This document shows, piece after piece, positions 1 to 6,154 of a stretch of 7,194 nucleotides of DNA (its first letter is position 1; each line of letters opens with the position of its first letter). This DNA is from Bacteroidales bacterium (GTDB taxonomy: Bacteria; Bacteroidota; Bacteroidia; Bacteroidales; GCA-2748055): assembly GCA_023135025.1 (NCBI GenBank), contig JAGLTY010000104.1:1-7194 (forward strand). Direction: 5' to 3'. The notes beneath the pieces are model-generated. The model searched no databases. It was given only the letters and a program-made list of their open reading frames with translations, and was not told the origin of the DNA. Position numbers and translations under genes: made by a program.

Positions 1-532
1 GAAGCGGGAGAATGATCCTGAGCGGCCTCTCCAGCCAGATGGCAAATGCAGCATAATTTTTCCGGATCCGTGTCCCCACAAATGCAGGTACAAGCGTGAT
101 CAGGAAGACCTTGAGAACGGTCTCACCCACATTCAGCCGGATTGCTGTCTGTTCATGTAGAAAAAGTTCCAGGGAGAGGTATATCACCAGGGGAATGGTT
201 ACCAGGGTAATGATGCTGTTAAGGGCGGTCATGGAGATTGAGAGTGCCACATTTCCACGGAGCAAGTAGGTGACCAGGTTTGAGGTGGCGCCGCCCGGAC
301 AGGCTGCAATGATCATCAGTCCCACCTTAAAAAACGGATCAATATTGATGGAGCGCGCAATGAGCCAGGCAATTACCGGAAGCAGGATCATCTGGCAACA
401 GAGCCCGGTAATGACCGCCCTTGGATGCACAAAAATATTTCTAAAATCACGGTCGGTCAGGGAGAGTCCCATCCCCAGGGTGATGATTGCCAGTGTTACA
501 GGTAGAAAGTATTCAGAGAAAAGCGATTGCAT
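1..532 (-). CDS. BASS-family (bile acid:sodium symporter) transporter, C-terminus outside window
   Basis: This is the N-terminal 177 codons of an inner-membrane secondary transporter of the BASS family. Members usually couple sodium to uptake of organic anions, but the substrate cannot be inferred here. Reading leftward from the ATG at 532, the protein begins MQSLFSEYFLPVTLAIITLG and has five or so hydrophobic segments before the window edge. It carries the family signature CPGGATSN at residues 78-85, matching the CPGG(T/A)xSN stretch of the crossover-helix region near the sodium sites. GNVALSISMTALNS follows at about 93-106, another conserved BASS stretch. Family members are about 300 residues long, so roughly 40 percent is missing through truncation by the window. 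No Shine-Dalgarno sequence precedes the ATG, and the leader is AT-rich. The gene is divergent from everything else here, so it probably has its own promoter. The family call is firm; the substrate is unknown. Confidence 0.9.
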   Translation of the reverse strand, partial: MQSLFSEYFLPVTLAIITLGMGLSLTDRDFRNIFVHPRAVITGLCCQMILLPVIAWLIARSINIDPFFKVGLMIIAACPGGATSNLVTYLLRGNVALSISMTALNSIITLVTIPLVIYLSLELFLHEQTAIRLNVGETVLKVFLITLVPAFVGTRIRKNYAAFAIWLERPLRIILPL

Positions 533-628
533 TTGCCGAAGTTAAAATAAAATCTTTTATGCAGATTATAAGTAGAGCAGATCCCGCCAGTTTTCTTAAA
601 TTCGCCACTTTCTTATGAGATCCTCCAA
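533..628. promoter_or_regulatory. Divergent intergenic region with probable back-to-back promoters
   Basis: These 96 AT-rich bases separate the minus-strand transporter from the plus-strand gene at 629, so two promoters should lie here. On the plus strand, TAAATTCG at 597-604 matches seven of eight positions of the Bacteroidota -7 consensus TAnnTTTG, but I see no convincing TTTG -33 element at the right distance. On the minus strand, a TATAAT-like stretch around 565-570 could serve the transporter. GCAGAT occurs twice as a direct repeat (561-566 and 577-582), possibly by chance. The region is inferred to be regulatory from gene orientation; the individual boxes are weak guesses. Confidence 0.35.
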
Positions 629-1474
629 ATGAAGATTTATCGCTACTTTCATTTCCTGAGTTTTGATATTGTCCTGGGTGCTATGGCCTCATCCTGCCTG
701 GCTGCTCGTCTATTTAACAGCCACCCTGGATGGGTCTGGTGGATCTCCTTACCTCTTACCGTATGGTTGATTTATACCAACAGCCAGCTGATGGCTGCCT
801 GGAGAAACCGGAAGAGGTTGCAGCTGGAGTCCCAGAAATACCTCTTTAAGAATCGCAGTATCCTGCTATGGACCCAGGGGCTGGTCACTGTTATCGATCT
901 GTTGCTCATTTTTAATTTTTTACCGCATGAGATCCTGAAATATGCCCTGGTGCTGGCTGGCGCTGTGCTGCTTTTTTCAGCCCTGCGATACCTCCTCAGA
1001 AAAAGCAGGAGATACTTTGTTCCCGGCGAGTTATTTGTGCTGGTGATCTATATGGCGGGGACCTGGTTGGGACCGCTGGCCACCAGGGAGGGCCCGCTGA
1101 TTCCGGCACATGCCCTGATTGCCATTGGATTTTCCGGGGTATTGTTTATGAACCTGGGGGTAATCTCTCTTTACGACAGGTCGCTCCATACCAGACTGGG
1201 CATTGCTTCCATGAAGGAATCCTATGGGAAGCGGGCTACCCGGAACCTGGTTTTAGCTGCCGGCTTCTCCATCTACCTGCTTAACTTGCTGCAATTCCTG
1301 GTGTTTGAAGTGGATCGCTATTTTCAGTTTGCTTTGATCCTCTCAGGCATGGCCACCATCCTTCTGTTGGTGTTGTTCCTGCCCACACTATTCAGATCGG
1401 ATGAACATTACCGGTGGACCGCTGATGCGGTACTCTACATGGGCTTTCTCACTATGCTGATCGCACTCCAGTAA
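629..1474 (+). CDS. Nine-helix UbiA-like membrane protein with degenerate acidic motifs
   Basis: This 281-residue integral membrane protein has about nine hydrophobic segments (roughly residues 12-30, 35-57, 78-98, 102-123, 133-151, 159-182, 205-226, 232-256 and 264-280), the helix count of the UbiA prenyltransferase superfamily. UbiA enzymes bind Mg-diphosphate through two Asp-rich loops, after helices 2 and 6. Here the loop after helix 2 reads YTNSQLMAAW (49-58), where both expected aspartates are absent. The loop after helix 6 reads LYDRSLHTRLGIAS (181-194), keeping D183 and the downstream G and S but having H187 at the second acidic position. I therefore infer a UbiA-fold relative that either lacks prenyltransferase activity or works differently. 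The ATG at 629 has no Shine-Dalgarno sequence; its upstream TCCTCC is pyrimidine-rich. The gene ends 42 bases before the DUF4492 ATG, so it may be cotranscribed with the oxidase. The superfamily call is tentative; it could be an unrelated polytopic protein. Confidence 0.5.
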   Translation: MKIYRYFHFLSFDIVLGAMASSCLAARLFNSHPGWVWWISLPLTVWLIYTNSQLMAAWRNRKRLQLESQKYLFKNRSILLWTQGLVTVIDLLLIFNFLPHEILKYALVLAGAVLLFSALRYLLRKSRRYFVPGELFVLVIYMAGTWLGPLATREGPLIPAHALIAIGFSGVLFMNLGVISLYDRSLHTRLGIASMKESYGKRATRNLVLAAGFSIYLLNLLQFLVFEVDRYFQFALILSGMATILLLVLFLPTLFRSDEHYRWTADAVLYMGFLTMLIALQ

Positions 1475-1516
1475 GAAAAAATTTGTAAATTGGATTTCAT
1501 TTTCGATTTTTATTAC

Positions 1517-1720
1517 ATGTTCAGAAGAGTTTTCAGGTTTTACTACGATGGTTTCAGGAAGATGACCTGGGGCCGAAAACTGTGGGGTATCATCCTGGTT
1601 AAGCTTTTTATTATGTTTGCCATTCTCAGGCTCTTCTTTTTCCCCGATCTGTTGAAACGTGATTTCAGCAGTGATGAGGAGCGGGCCGATTATGTACTGG
1701 AACAAATCACTAATCCTTAA
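1517..1720 (+). CDS. DUF4492 family small membrane protein upstream of cydA
   Basis: This small protein of 67 residues matches the DUF4492 family as I remember it, including the conserved FYYDGFRKMTWGRKLWGIIL stretch and a following hydrophobic segment rich in Phe, Leu and Ile (KLFIMFAILRLFFFPDLL). The amphipathic, basic N-terminus followed by one transmembrane helix and an acidic tail (SSDEERADYVLEQ) fits a small inner-membrane protein. The family is typically encoded immediately before cydA, and here only four bases separate its stop from the cydA start, which argues for translational coupling and a role with cytochrome bd. The molecular function is unknown. I chose the ATG at 1517 because family members begin shortly before the FYYDGF motif. 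A TTG at 1490 would extend it by nine residues, but that extension (DFIFDFYY) is unusual and overlaps TAAATTGG (1486-1493), a possible -7 promoter element. Neither start has a Shine-Dalgarno sequence. Confidence 0.82.
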   Translation: MFRRVFRFYYDGFRKMTWGRKLWGIILVKLFIMFAILRLFFFPDLLKRDFSSDEERADYVLEQITNP

Positions 1721-1724
1721 CCAT

Positions 1725-3287
1725 ATGCTTGAATCAATTGACATGTCACTGGTTGACTGGTCGCGGGGACAATTTGCCCTCACAGCCATGTTTCACTGGA
1801 TTTTTGTACCGCTTACACTCGGACTCTCATTTATTGTGGCCTTTATGCACACCATCTATGTGAAGACGGGCGACGAGGAGTGGAAACGGATCACGAAATT
1901 CTGGATGAAACTTTTCGGGATCAACTTTGCCATCGGGGTATCCACAGGCATTATTCTGGAGTTTGAATTCGGGACCAACTGGTCCAACTACTCCTGGTTT
2001 GTGGGTGATATTTTTGGTGCGCCCCTGGCCCTTGAGGGGATCTTCGCTTTTTTCATGGAATCAACATTTATCGCCATCATGTTCTTTGGATGGAACAAGG
2101 TGAGTAAACGGTTCCATCTGACGGCCTCCTGGCTCACTGCTTTCGGGGCCAGTCTTTCGGCAATATGGATCCTGGTGGCCAACGCCTGGATGCAACACCC
2201 GGTGGGAACTGCCTTTAACCCCGATATGGCCCGCAACGAGATGACCAACTTCTGGGATGTGATCTTTTCAGATGTGGCAGTCAACAAGTTTCTACACACT
2301 ATAACTTCAAGCTTTTTGCTTGGTTCGGTTTTTGTGATCGGGATCAGTGCCTGGTTCCTGCTGAGGAAACGGGAGGTGCTGTTTGCCAGGAGAAGTACGG
2401 TGGTGGCCGCGGTATTCGGTGTGATCGCAGCCATTGCCACCATCGCCACCGGCGACACTTCAGCAAGGATCATGGCCAGGAAGCAGCCCATGAAATTTGC
2501 AGCCATGGAGGCCCTTTACGAGGGACAGACCCATGCGCCTCTGGTGGCCATAGGTGCTATGCGGACCGATACCACAAAGAGGCTCAATCCACAGGAAGAA
2601 TTTATTTTCAAAATTGAAATCCCCAATGCGCTCTCCTATATGGTATTCCTGACCCCCAATGGGTACATTCCTGGTATTTCCGACCTGGTGTATGGGAACG
2701 AGGAGCAGGGTTTTATGCCTTATGAGGAGAGAATCGAACGGGGAGCGGTGGCCATTCAAACACTGAAAGAGTTGAAAAAGGCGAAGGAGCGGGGCGACGA
2801 AGCCACCTATTCGGCACTGCGGGAGAAATTCAACGATCCGGTCTGGCTCGATGAGTATTACCAGCATTTCGGATACGGTTATTACAAAGGACGTGAGTTG
2901 AAAGAGCTGATTCCCAACGTGAAACTTAGTTTCTACTCGTTTCATGTGATGGTGATCCTGGGAGGGCATTTTCTGATCATCTCCATTGTGGCACTCTGGC
3001 TTAGTCTGAAGAACCGCTGGGGCAATCATAAGTGGCTGCTGTGGGTGGCCCTGATCACCATGCCCATGCCCTGGATTGCCAGTCAGGCCGGATGGGTTCT
3101 GACCGAACTGGGCCGTCAGCCGTGGGTTGTCTATGAGCTGATGCCCACCATTTCGGCAGTGACACGACTGAAGCCCGCCGCGGTCCAGCTCACCTTCTGG
3201 ATCTTCCTGGCCACGTTCACGGTGCTTTTTATTGCTGAGATAAAAATAATGGTTACACAAATCAAAAAAGGACCTGGAGGAAAATAG
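1725..3287 (+). CDS. cydA: Cytochrome bd quinol oxidase subunit I
   Basis: This is the heme-bearing subunit of the inner-membrane bd oxidase, which oxidises quinol and reduces oxygen to water with high affinity. The 520-residue product aligns along its length with E. coli CydA. By my alignment all key residues are present: H24 (E. coli H19), E104 and E112 (E99, E107), H191 (H186) and M409 (M393) for heme b558, the quinol-site residues K257 and E262 (K252, E257), and E461 (E445) in TELGRQPW. The periplasmic Q-loop between E262 and M409 is about 11 residues longer than in E. coli, placing it with the long Q-loop type. The ATG at 1725 gives MLESIDMSLVDWSRGQFALT, the usual start for Bacteroidota CydA. 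The open frame extends upstream to 1659, but that part overlaps the DUF4492 gene and is not CydA-like. The stop lies two bases before cydB. Confidence 0.98.
   Translation: MLESIDMSLVDWSRGQFALTAMFHWIFVPLTLGLSFIVAFMHTIYVKTGDEEWKRITKFWMKLFGINFAIGVSTGIILEFEFGTNWSNYSWFVGDIFGAPLALEGIFAFFMESTFIAIMFFGWNKVSKRFHLTASWLTAFGASLSAIWILVANAWMQHPVGTAFNPDMARNEMTNFWDVIFSDVAVNKFLHTITSSFLLGSVFVIGISAWFLLRKREVLFARRSTVVAAVFGVIAAIATIATGDTSARIMARKQPMKFAAMEALYEGQTHAPLVAIGAMRTDTTKRLNPQEEFIFKIEIPNALSYMVFLTPNGYIPGISDLVYGNEEQGFMPYEERIERGAVAIQTLKELKKAKERGDEATYSALREKFNDPVWLDEYYQHFGYGYYKGRELKELIPNVKLSFYSFHVMVILGGHFLIISIVALWLSLKNRWGNHKWLLWVALITMPMPWIASQAGWVLTELGRQPWVVYELMPTISAVTRLKPAAVQLTFWIFLATFTVLFIAEIKIMVTQIKKGPGGK
3276..3280 (+). 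promoter_or_regulatory. Strong Shine-Dalgarno sequence for cydB
   Basis: GGAGG lies nine bases upstream of the cydB ATG at 3290 and within the last codons of cydA. It is one of only two clear Shine-Dalgarno sequences in the window, and it fixes the cydB start. Such a site is notable in Bacteroidota, where most genes lack one, and suggests independent re-initiation on cydB. Confidence 0.75.
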
Positions 3288-3289
3288 TC

Positions 3290-4420
3290 ATGTTTGGAAA
3301 CCTATCACATTTAGCTTTACAACAGTACTGGTTTGTCATCGTATCTCTTCTGGGTTCTATCCTGGTGTTCCTTTTCTTTGTGCAGGGCGGACAAACCTTT
3401 ATTTTCCGTATCGGGAAATCCGATCCGGAACGGACCATCATCATCAATACCCTGGGACGTAAATGGGAATTCACCTTTACCACCCTGGTCACCTTCGGTG
3501 GCGCATTTTTTGCCTCTTTCCCACTTTTTTACGCCACAAGTTTTGGCGGAGCCTACTGGGTATGGATGGCCATTCTTTTTGCTTTTGTGATCCAGGCGGT
3601 CTCCTATGAGTTCCGGACAAAAGCCGGTAATTTTCTGGGTCAGAAGACCTATGAGTGGTTCCTCTTTATCAACGGGTTGCTTGGAACTTTCCTGGTGGGT
3701 GTGGTCGTGGCCACATTCTTTTCAGGATCGCAGTTCTCGCTTAACGAAATGAATAGTGTCACATGGGCCACAGGGGCACGTGGACTGGAAGCTGCTCTCT
3801 CCCCATTTAACCTCTCACTGGGCTTCACCGTCTTTTTCCTGGCCAGGGTGCTGGGACTGCTCTATTTCATGAATACCATCGACAATGAGAACATCCTTGC
3901 CCGGAGTAAAAAGGCATTGCTATATAATGCCATCCCCTTTGTGGTGTTCTTCCTGGTATTTACCATCTGGCTACTGCTGCGGGAGGGCTTCGCGTTCAAT
4001 CCCGAAACCGGAGAAGTCTTTATGGAGCCATTCAAGTACCTCCATAACCTGCTGGCCATGCCGCTGGTGCTGATGATCTTCCTGGTGGGAGTGGTTGCCG
4101 TACTGGCAGGGATCGCTCTTTCGTTGCTGAAGGATACAGACAAAGGCATCTGGTTTTCAGGTCCGGGTACAGTCCTGGTAGTCTTTTCGCTCTTTCTGCT
4201 GGCCGGGTTCAACAACACTTGCTTCTACCCTTCGGCATATGATCTGCAGAGCTCACTGACCATACAGAATGCCTCTTCGAGCCACTATACCCTGGTGGCC
4301 CTGAGCTGGGTCTCCCTGTCTATTCCTTTGGTTCTGGCCTATATTATCTATGCATGGCGGGCATTGAACAAGAAGAAGATCGATGAGAAGGAGATGCAGG
4401 ATGAGCCCCATGTCTATTAA
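3290..4420 (+). CDS. cydB: Cytochrome bd quinol oxidase subunit II
   Basis: This 376-residue polytopic protein is the heme-free partner of CydA and close to the 379 residues of E. coli CydB. Similarity is clear in the first helices (VSLLGSILVFLFFVQGGQTF, residues 18-37), in the TFGGAFFASFPLFYATSFGG region, and near the C-terminus (FYPSAYDLQSSLTIQNASSS, aligning with E. coli FPFVMPSSTMMNASLTMWDA). It ends in Tyr, as E. coli CydB does. Relative to E. coli, D26 and D29 of the TDGFDMG motif are replaced by Q32 and Q35, and D58 (HWDG) by E60 (KWEF). My recollection is that QGGQT is usual for Bacteroidota CydB, so this is likely a lineage feature and not damage. The start is set by the GGAGG at 3276-3280. 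The gene is followed by a 38-base repeat-bearing gap and a tiny membrane-protein gene. Confidence 0.97.
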   Translation: MFGNLSHLALQQYWFVIVSLLGSILVFLFFVQGGQTFIFRIGKSDPERTIIINTLGRKWEFTFTTLVTFGGAFFASFPLFYATSFGGAYWVWMAILFAFVIQAVSYEFRTKAGNFLGQKTYEWFLFINGLLGTFLVGVVVATFFSGSQFSLNEMNSVTWATGARGLEAALSPFNLSLGFTVFFLARVLGLLYFMNTIDNENILARSKKALLYNAIPFVVFFLVFTIWLLLREGFAFNPETGEVFMEPFKYLHNLLAMPLVLMIFLVGVVAVLAGIALSLLKDTDKGIWFSGPGTVLVVFSLFLLAGFNNTCFYPSAYDLQSSLTIQNASSSHYTLVALSWVSLSIPLVLAYIIYAWRALNKKKIDEKEMQDEPHVY

Positions 4421-4450
4421 CCCATAAAACATTAACCATTAACCATTAAC
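4416..4450 (+). repeat. ATTAACC heptamer repeat, partly tandem, at the cydB 3' end
   Basis: ATTAACC occurs at 4416-4422 (containing the cydB TAA stop), then as a tandem run at 4431-4437, 4438-4444 and 4445-4450, the last copy missing its final C. Because the unit is seven bases long and contains TAA, the three tandem copies place a stop in each of the three forward frames (4433, 4440, 4447). This is seen directly; any function as a translation-stop cassette or spacer is inference. Confidence 0.8.
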
Positions 4451-4458
4451 TTACTACC

Positions 4459-4581
4459 ATGTATATAGGAGCTATTATTGGATATCTTTCCTGGCCATTT
4501 ATGATTCTGATCAGTTACCTGGCGGTACGCAGGGCATTGAAATATTTTGAAAAGCAGGTGGTCTCCGGAGGCGAAGAATGA
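4459..4581 (+). CDS. 40-residue single-helix membrane protein, candidate CydX-like bd oxidase subunit
   Basis: An ATG at 4459 opens a 40-codon frame ending in TGA at 4579-4581. The product begins MYIGAIIGYLSWPFMILISY, continues as a hydrophobic helix to about residue 23, and ends with a charged tail (RRALKYFEKQ, then VVSGGEE). The TGA overlaps the pssA ATG by the ATGA arrangement, the usual sign of a genuine coupled gene, and the frame fills nearly all of the cydB-pssA gap. In Proteobacteria the bd oxidase carries a third subunit, CydX (37 residues in E. coli), also one helix with a short polar tail and encoded just after cydB. Position, length and topology match, but I see no clear sequence homology, so the assignment is by context. 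Positive residues after the helix predict a cytoplasmic C-terminus. No Shine-Dalgarno sequence is present, as for most genes here. Alternatively it is a small protein tied to PssA, or an untranslated leader. Confidence 0.65.
   Translation: MYIGAIIGYLSWPFMILISYLAVRRALKYFEKQVVSGGEE
4567..4571 (+). promoter_or_regulatory. Shine-Dalgarno sequence for pssA
   Basis: GGAGG sits six bases before the pssA ATG at 4578 and inside the final codons of the 40-residue gene. It confirms the pssA start and, with the ATGA overlap, indicates that ribosomes can either re-initiate from the small gene or load directly. Confidence 0.7.
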
Positions 4582-5309
4582 AACGTCACCTTCCGAACCT
4601 GATCACCCTGCTTAACCTGGCATGCGGCACTGTTGCCATTGTCCTCACTCTTGAAGGGCAATGGCGGTGGGCTGTATACCTGGTGCTGGCTGCAGCGGTT
4701 TTCGATTTTCTGGATGGTTTTACGGCACGTATGCTGAAGGCATACAGCGCTACAGGAAAGCAGTTGGATTCCCTGGCCGATATGATCTCTTTTGGAGTGT
4801 TACCGGCAGTTTTTATCTATACCCTCTTTAAGAACCTGTTCCAGCATCAACCTGCAGATGCCGGGGCCTTTTATAACCATCTGCAGTGGGTGGTTCTTGT
4901 GTCGGTGCTCCTTGTTCCGGCATTTTCTGCCATCCGTCTGGCCAGGTTTAATACCGAAGAGGATCAGGGCACATTCTTTTATGGTCTTCCAACGCCTGCA
5001 CACACGCTGTTCTGGACCGGCATCTTCTGGCAATTTATGCAGAGTGGTACACTGTTCGGAACCCCTTTGAATCTCTTTTTTATGTGGGCCATCATGTTGA
5101 TCATGGCGTTTCATTTGATCCTTCCGGTTCCCATGTACAGTCTGAAGTTTGAGCATTTTCGTCTGAGGGGGAACCTGATTCGATACCTGCTGCTGTTGCT
5201 GGCTGTGGTAATCCTTGTTATTTCAGGATTAGGAGGGCTCTCTCTGGTGATCCTGGTCTACATACTACTTTCACTCTTGAACCTTTTACTTGCGAAGCGG
5301 GTTTCATAA
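4578..5309 (+). CDS. pssA: CDP-diacylglycerol-serine O-phosphatidyltransferase (phosphatidylserine synthase)
   Basis: The enzyme joins CDP-diacylglycerol and L-serine to give phosphatidylserine, the precursor of phosphatidylethanolamine, in the inner membrane. The 243-residue product has the complete CDP-alcohol phosphatidyltransferase motif: D43, D46, G47, A50, R51, G60, D64 and D68, within FDFLDGFTARM and GKQLDSLADM. The N-terminal LPNLITLLNLACGTVAIVL is typical of the type II PssA found in Bacillus and Bacteroidota, as is the helix-rich body. The remaining sequence forms five or six further hydrophobic segments. The motif is shared with phosphatidylglycerophosphate synthase, but the N-terminus, the DSLADMISFG context and the length favour serine as acceptor. 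A GGAGG at 4567-4571 supports the start. The gene overlaps the upstream small gene by four bases and ends two bases before cysE. Confidence 0.92.
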   Translation: MKRHLPNLITLLNLACGTVAIVLTLEGQWRWAVYLVLAAAVFDFLDGFTARMLKAYSATGKQLDSLADMISFGVLPAVFIYTLFKNLFQHQPADAGAFYNHLQWVVLVSVLLVPAFSAIRLARFNTEEDQGTFFYGLPTPAHTLFWTGIFWQFMQSGTLFGTPLNLFFMWAIMLIMAFHLILPVPMYSLKFEHFRLRGNLIRYLLLLLAVVILVISGLGGLSLVILVYILLSLLNLLLAKRVS

Positions 5310-5311
5310 TC

Positions 5312-6154
5312 ATGGTATATAAAAACAGGGCTTTTGCCAGCAGGCTGAGCCAATTTAATTCGGGATATTGTGCGGATGTCCCCTCTGTGGAGCTGTCACA
5401 GCAGTTTATTGAAAACCTCATTCATGCCCTCTTTCCCATCAGGCAGAATTGTGCGGTGGATGAGGGTGAGATTGCCATTGAGTTGGACCGTTCTGCCGTG
5501 AAACTGAGAGAACTACTCTACTCCATTCGCAAATCACTTGACCGTGCCCCCACAGAGCTGGTGGATGATTTTTTCTCCAGGGTCCCGGAAGCCTTTGAAC
5601 AACTGACAGCAGATGCCGCTGCTATAACAAGATTCGATCCTGCCGCAAGTTGCGTGGAGGAGATAATTCTCTGCTATCCAGGATTTTACGCCATTACTGT
5701 CTACCGGATGGCTCATATACTATATAATATGAAGGTCCCGGTCCTTCCCAGGATCATGGCCGAATATGCCCATGAGAAAACCGGTATTGATATAAACCCG
5801 GGTGCGCAGATCGCTTCACCATTTTTCATCGATCACGGAACAGGGATCGTGATCGGGGAGACAGCCCTTATCGGCAGGGAGGTAAGGATCTACCAGGGAG
5901 TTACTCTGGGCGCCCTTACCGTAGAGAGGTCCATGGCCAATACTAAAAGACACCCCACTATAGAGGACCATGTAGTGATATATGCCGGGAGTACCATTCT
6001 GGGGGGAGATACTGTGATCGGGCACCATACCGTGGTGGGAGGGAATACCTGGATCACCGAGAGCATTCTGCCTCACTCGGTTGTCTACAGAAACCATCGG
6101 GTAGTGGTGAAAGATAGGAAGGATTTCAAGCCACCCAACGATTTTGAGATATGA
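5312..6154 (+). CDS. cysE: Serine O-acetyltransferase
   Basis: This cytoplasmic enzyme transfers acetyl from acetyl-CoA to L-serine, making O-acetylserine, the committed step of cysteine synthesis. The 280-residue protein has an alpha-helical N-terminal domain (about 1-140) followed by a left-handed beta helix of hexapeptide repeats (about 158-255). The active-site stretch at 158-178 contains D160, D174 and H175; D160 and H175 correspond to the catalytic D143 and H158 of E. coli CysE. It continues with [11 protein letters not shown] and the KRHP motif. The N-terminal domain is longer than in short Bacillus-type enzymes. The chain ends in DFEI; a C-terminal Ile is what CysE inserts into the CysK active site to form the cysteine synthase complex. 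The ATG follows the pssA stop by two bases, without a Shine-Dalgarno sequence. The cysE TGA overlaps the cysK ATG by four bases. Confidence 0.95.
   Translation: MVYKNRAFASRLSQFNSGYCADVPSVELSQQFIENLIHALFPIRQNCAVDEGEIAIELDRSAVKLRELLYSIRKSLDRAPTELVDDFFSRVPEAFEQLTADAAAITRFDPAASCVEEIILCYPGFYAITVYRMAHILYNMKVPVLPRIMAEYAHEKTGIDINPGAQIASPFFIDHGTGIVIGETALIGREVRIYQGVTLGALTVERSMANTKRHPTIEDHVVIYAGSTILGGDTVIGHHTVVGGNTWITESILPHSVVYRNHRVVVKDRKDFKPPNDFEI

Noticed and set aside
270..545. Plus-strand 91-codon open frame
   Set aside because: It lies antisense to the BASS transporter, whose protein shows clear family motifs; the plus-strand translation looks like no protein family.
622..626. CCTCC, giving GGAGG on the minus strand
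   Set aside because: No minus-strand start codon lies just downstream, and the transporter start is about 90 bases away, so it is not a ribosome binding site.
1659..1724. Upstream extension of the cydA frame
   Set aside because: These 22 codons overlap the DUF4492 gene and read MISAVMRSGPIMYW, unlike any CydA N-terminus; the ATG at 1725 gives the conserved start.
2460..3260. Minus-strand 266-codon open frame inside cydA
   Set aside because: It is low-complexity, His- and Gly-rich and antisense to a fully conserved cydA, so it is a shadow frame.
4563..4570. CTCCGGAG palindrome before pssA
   Set aside because: It arises from the Shine-Dalgarno sequence and the Ser-Gly-Gly codons of the small gene; eight bases are too short to mean more.
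5715..5731. TATACTATATAATATG inside cysE, resembling a promoter or internal start
   Set aside because: It encodes the conserved region around HILYNMK of CysE, and no downstream gene needs a promoter there.
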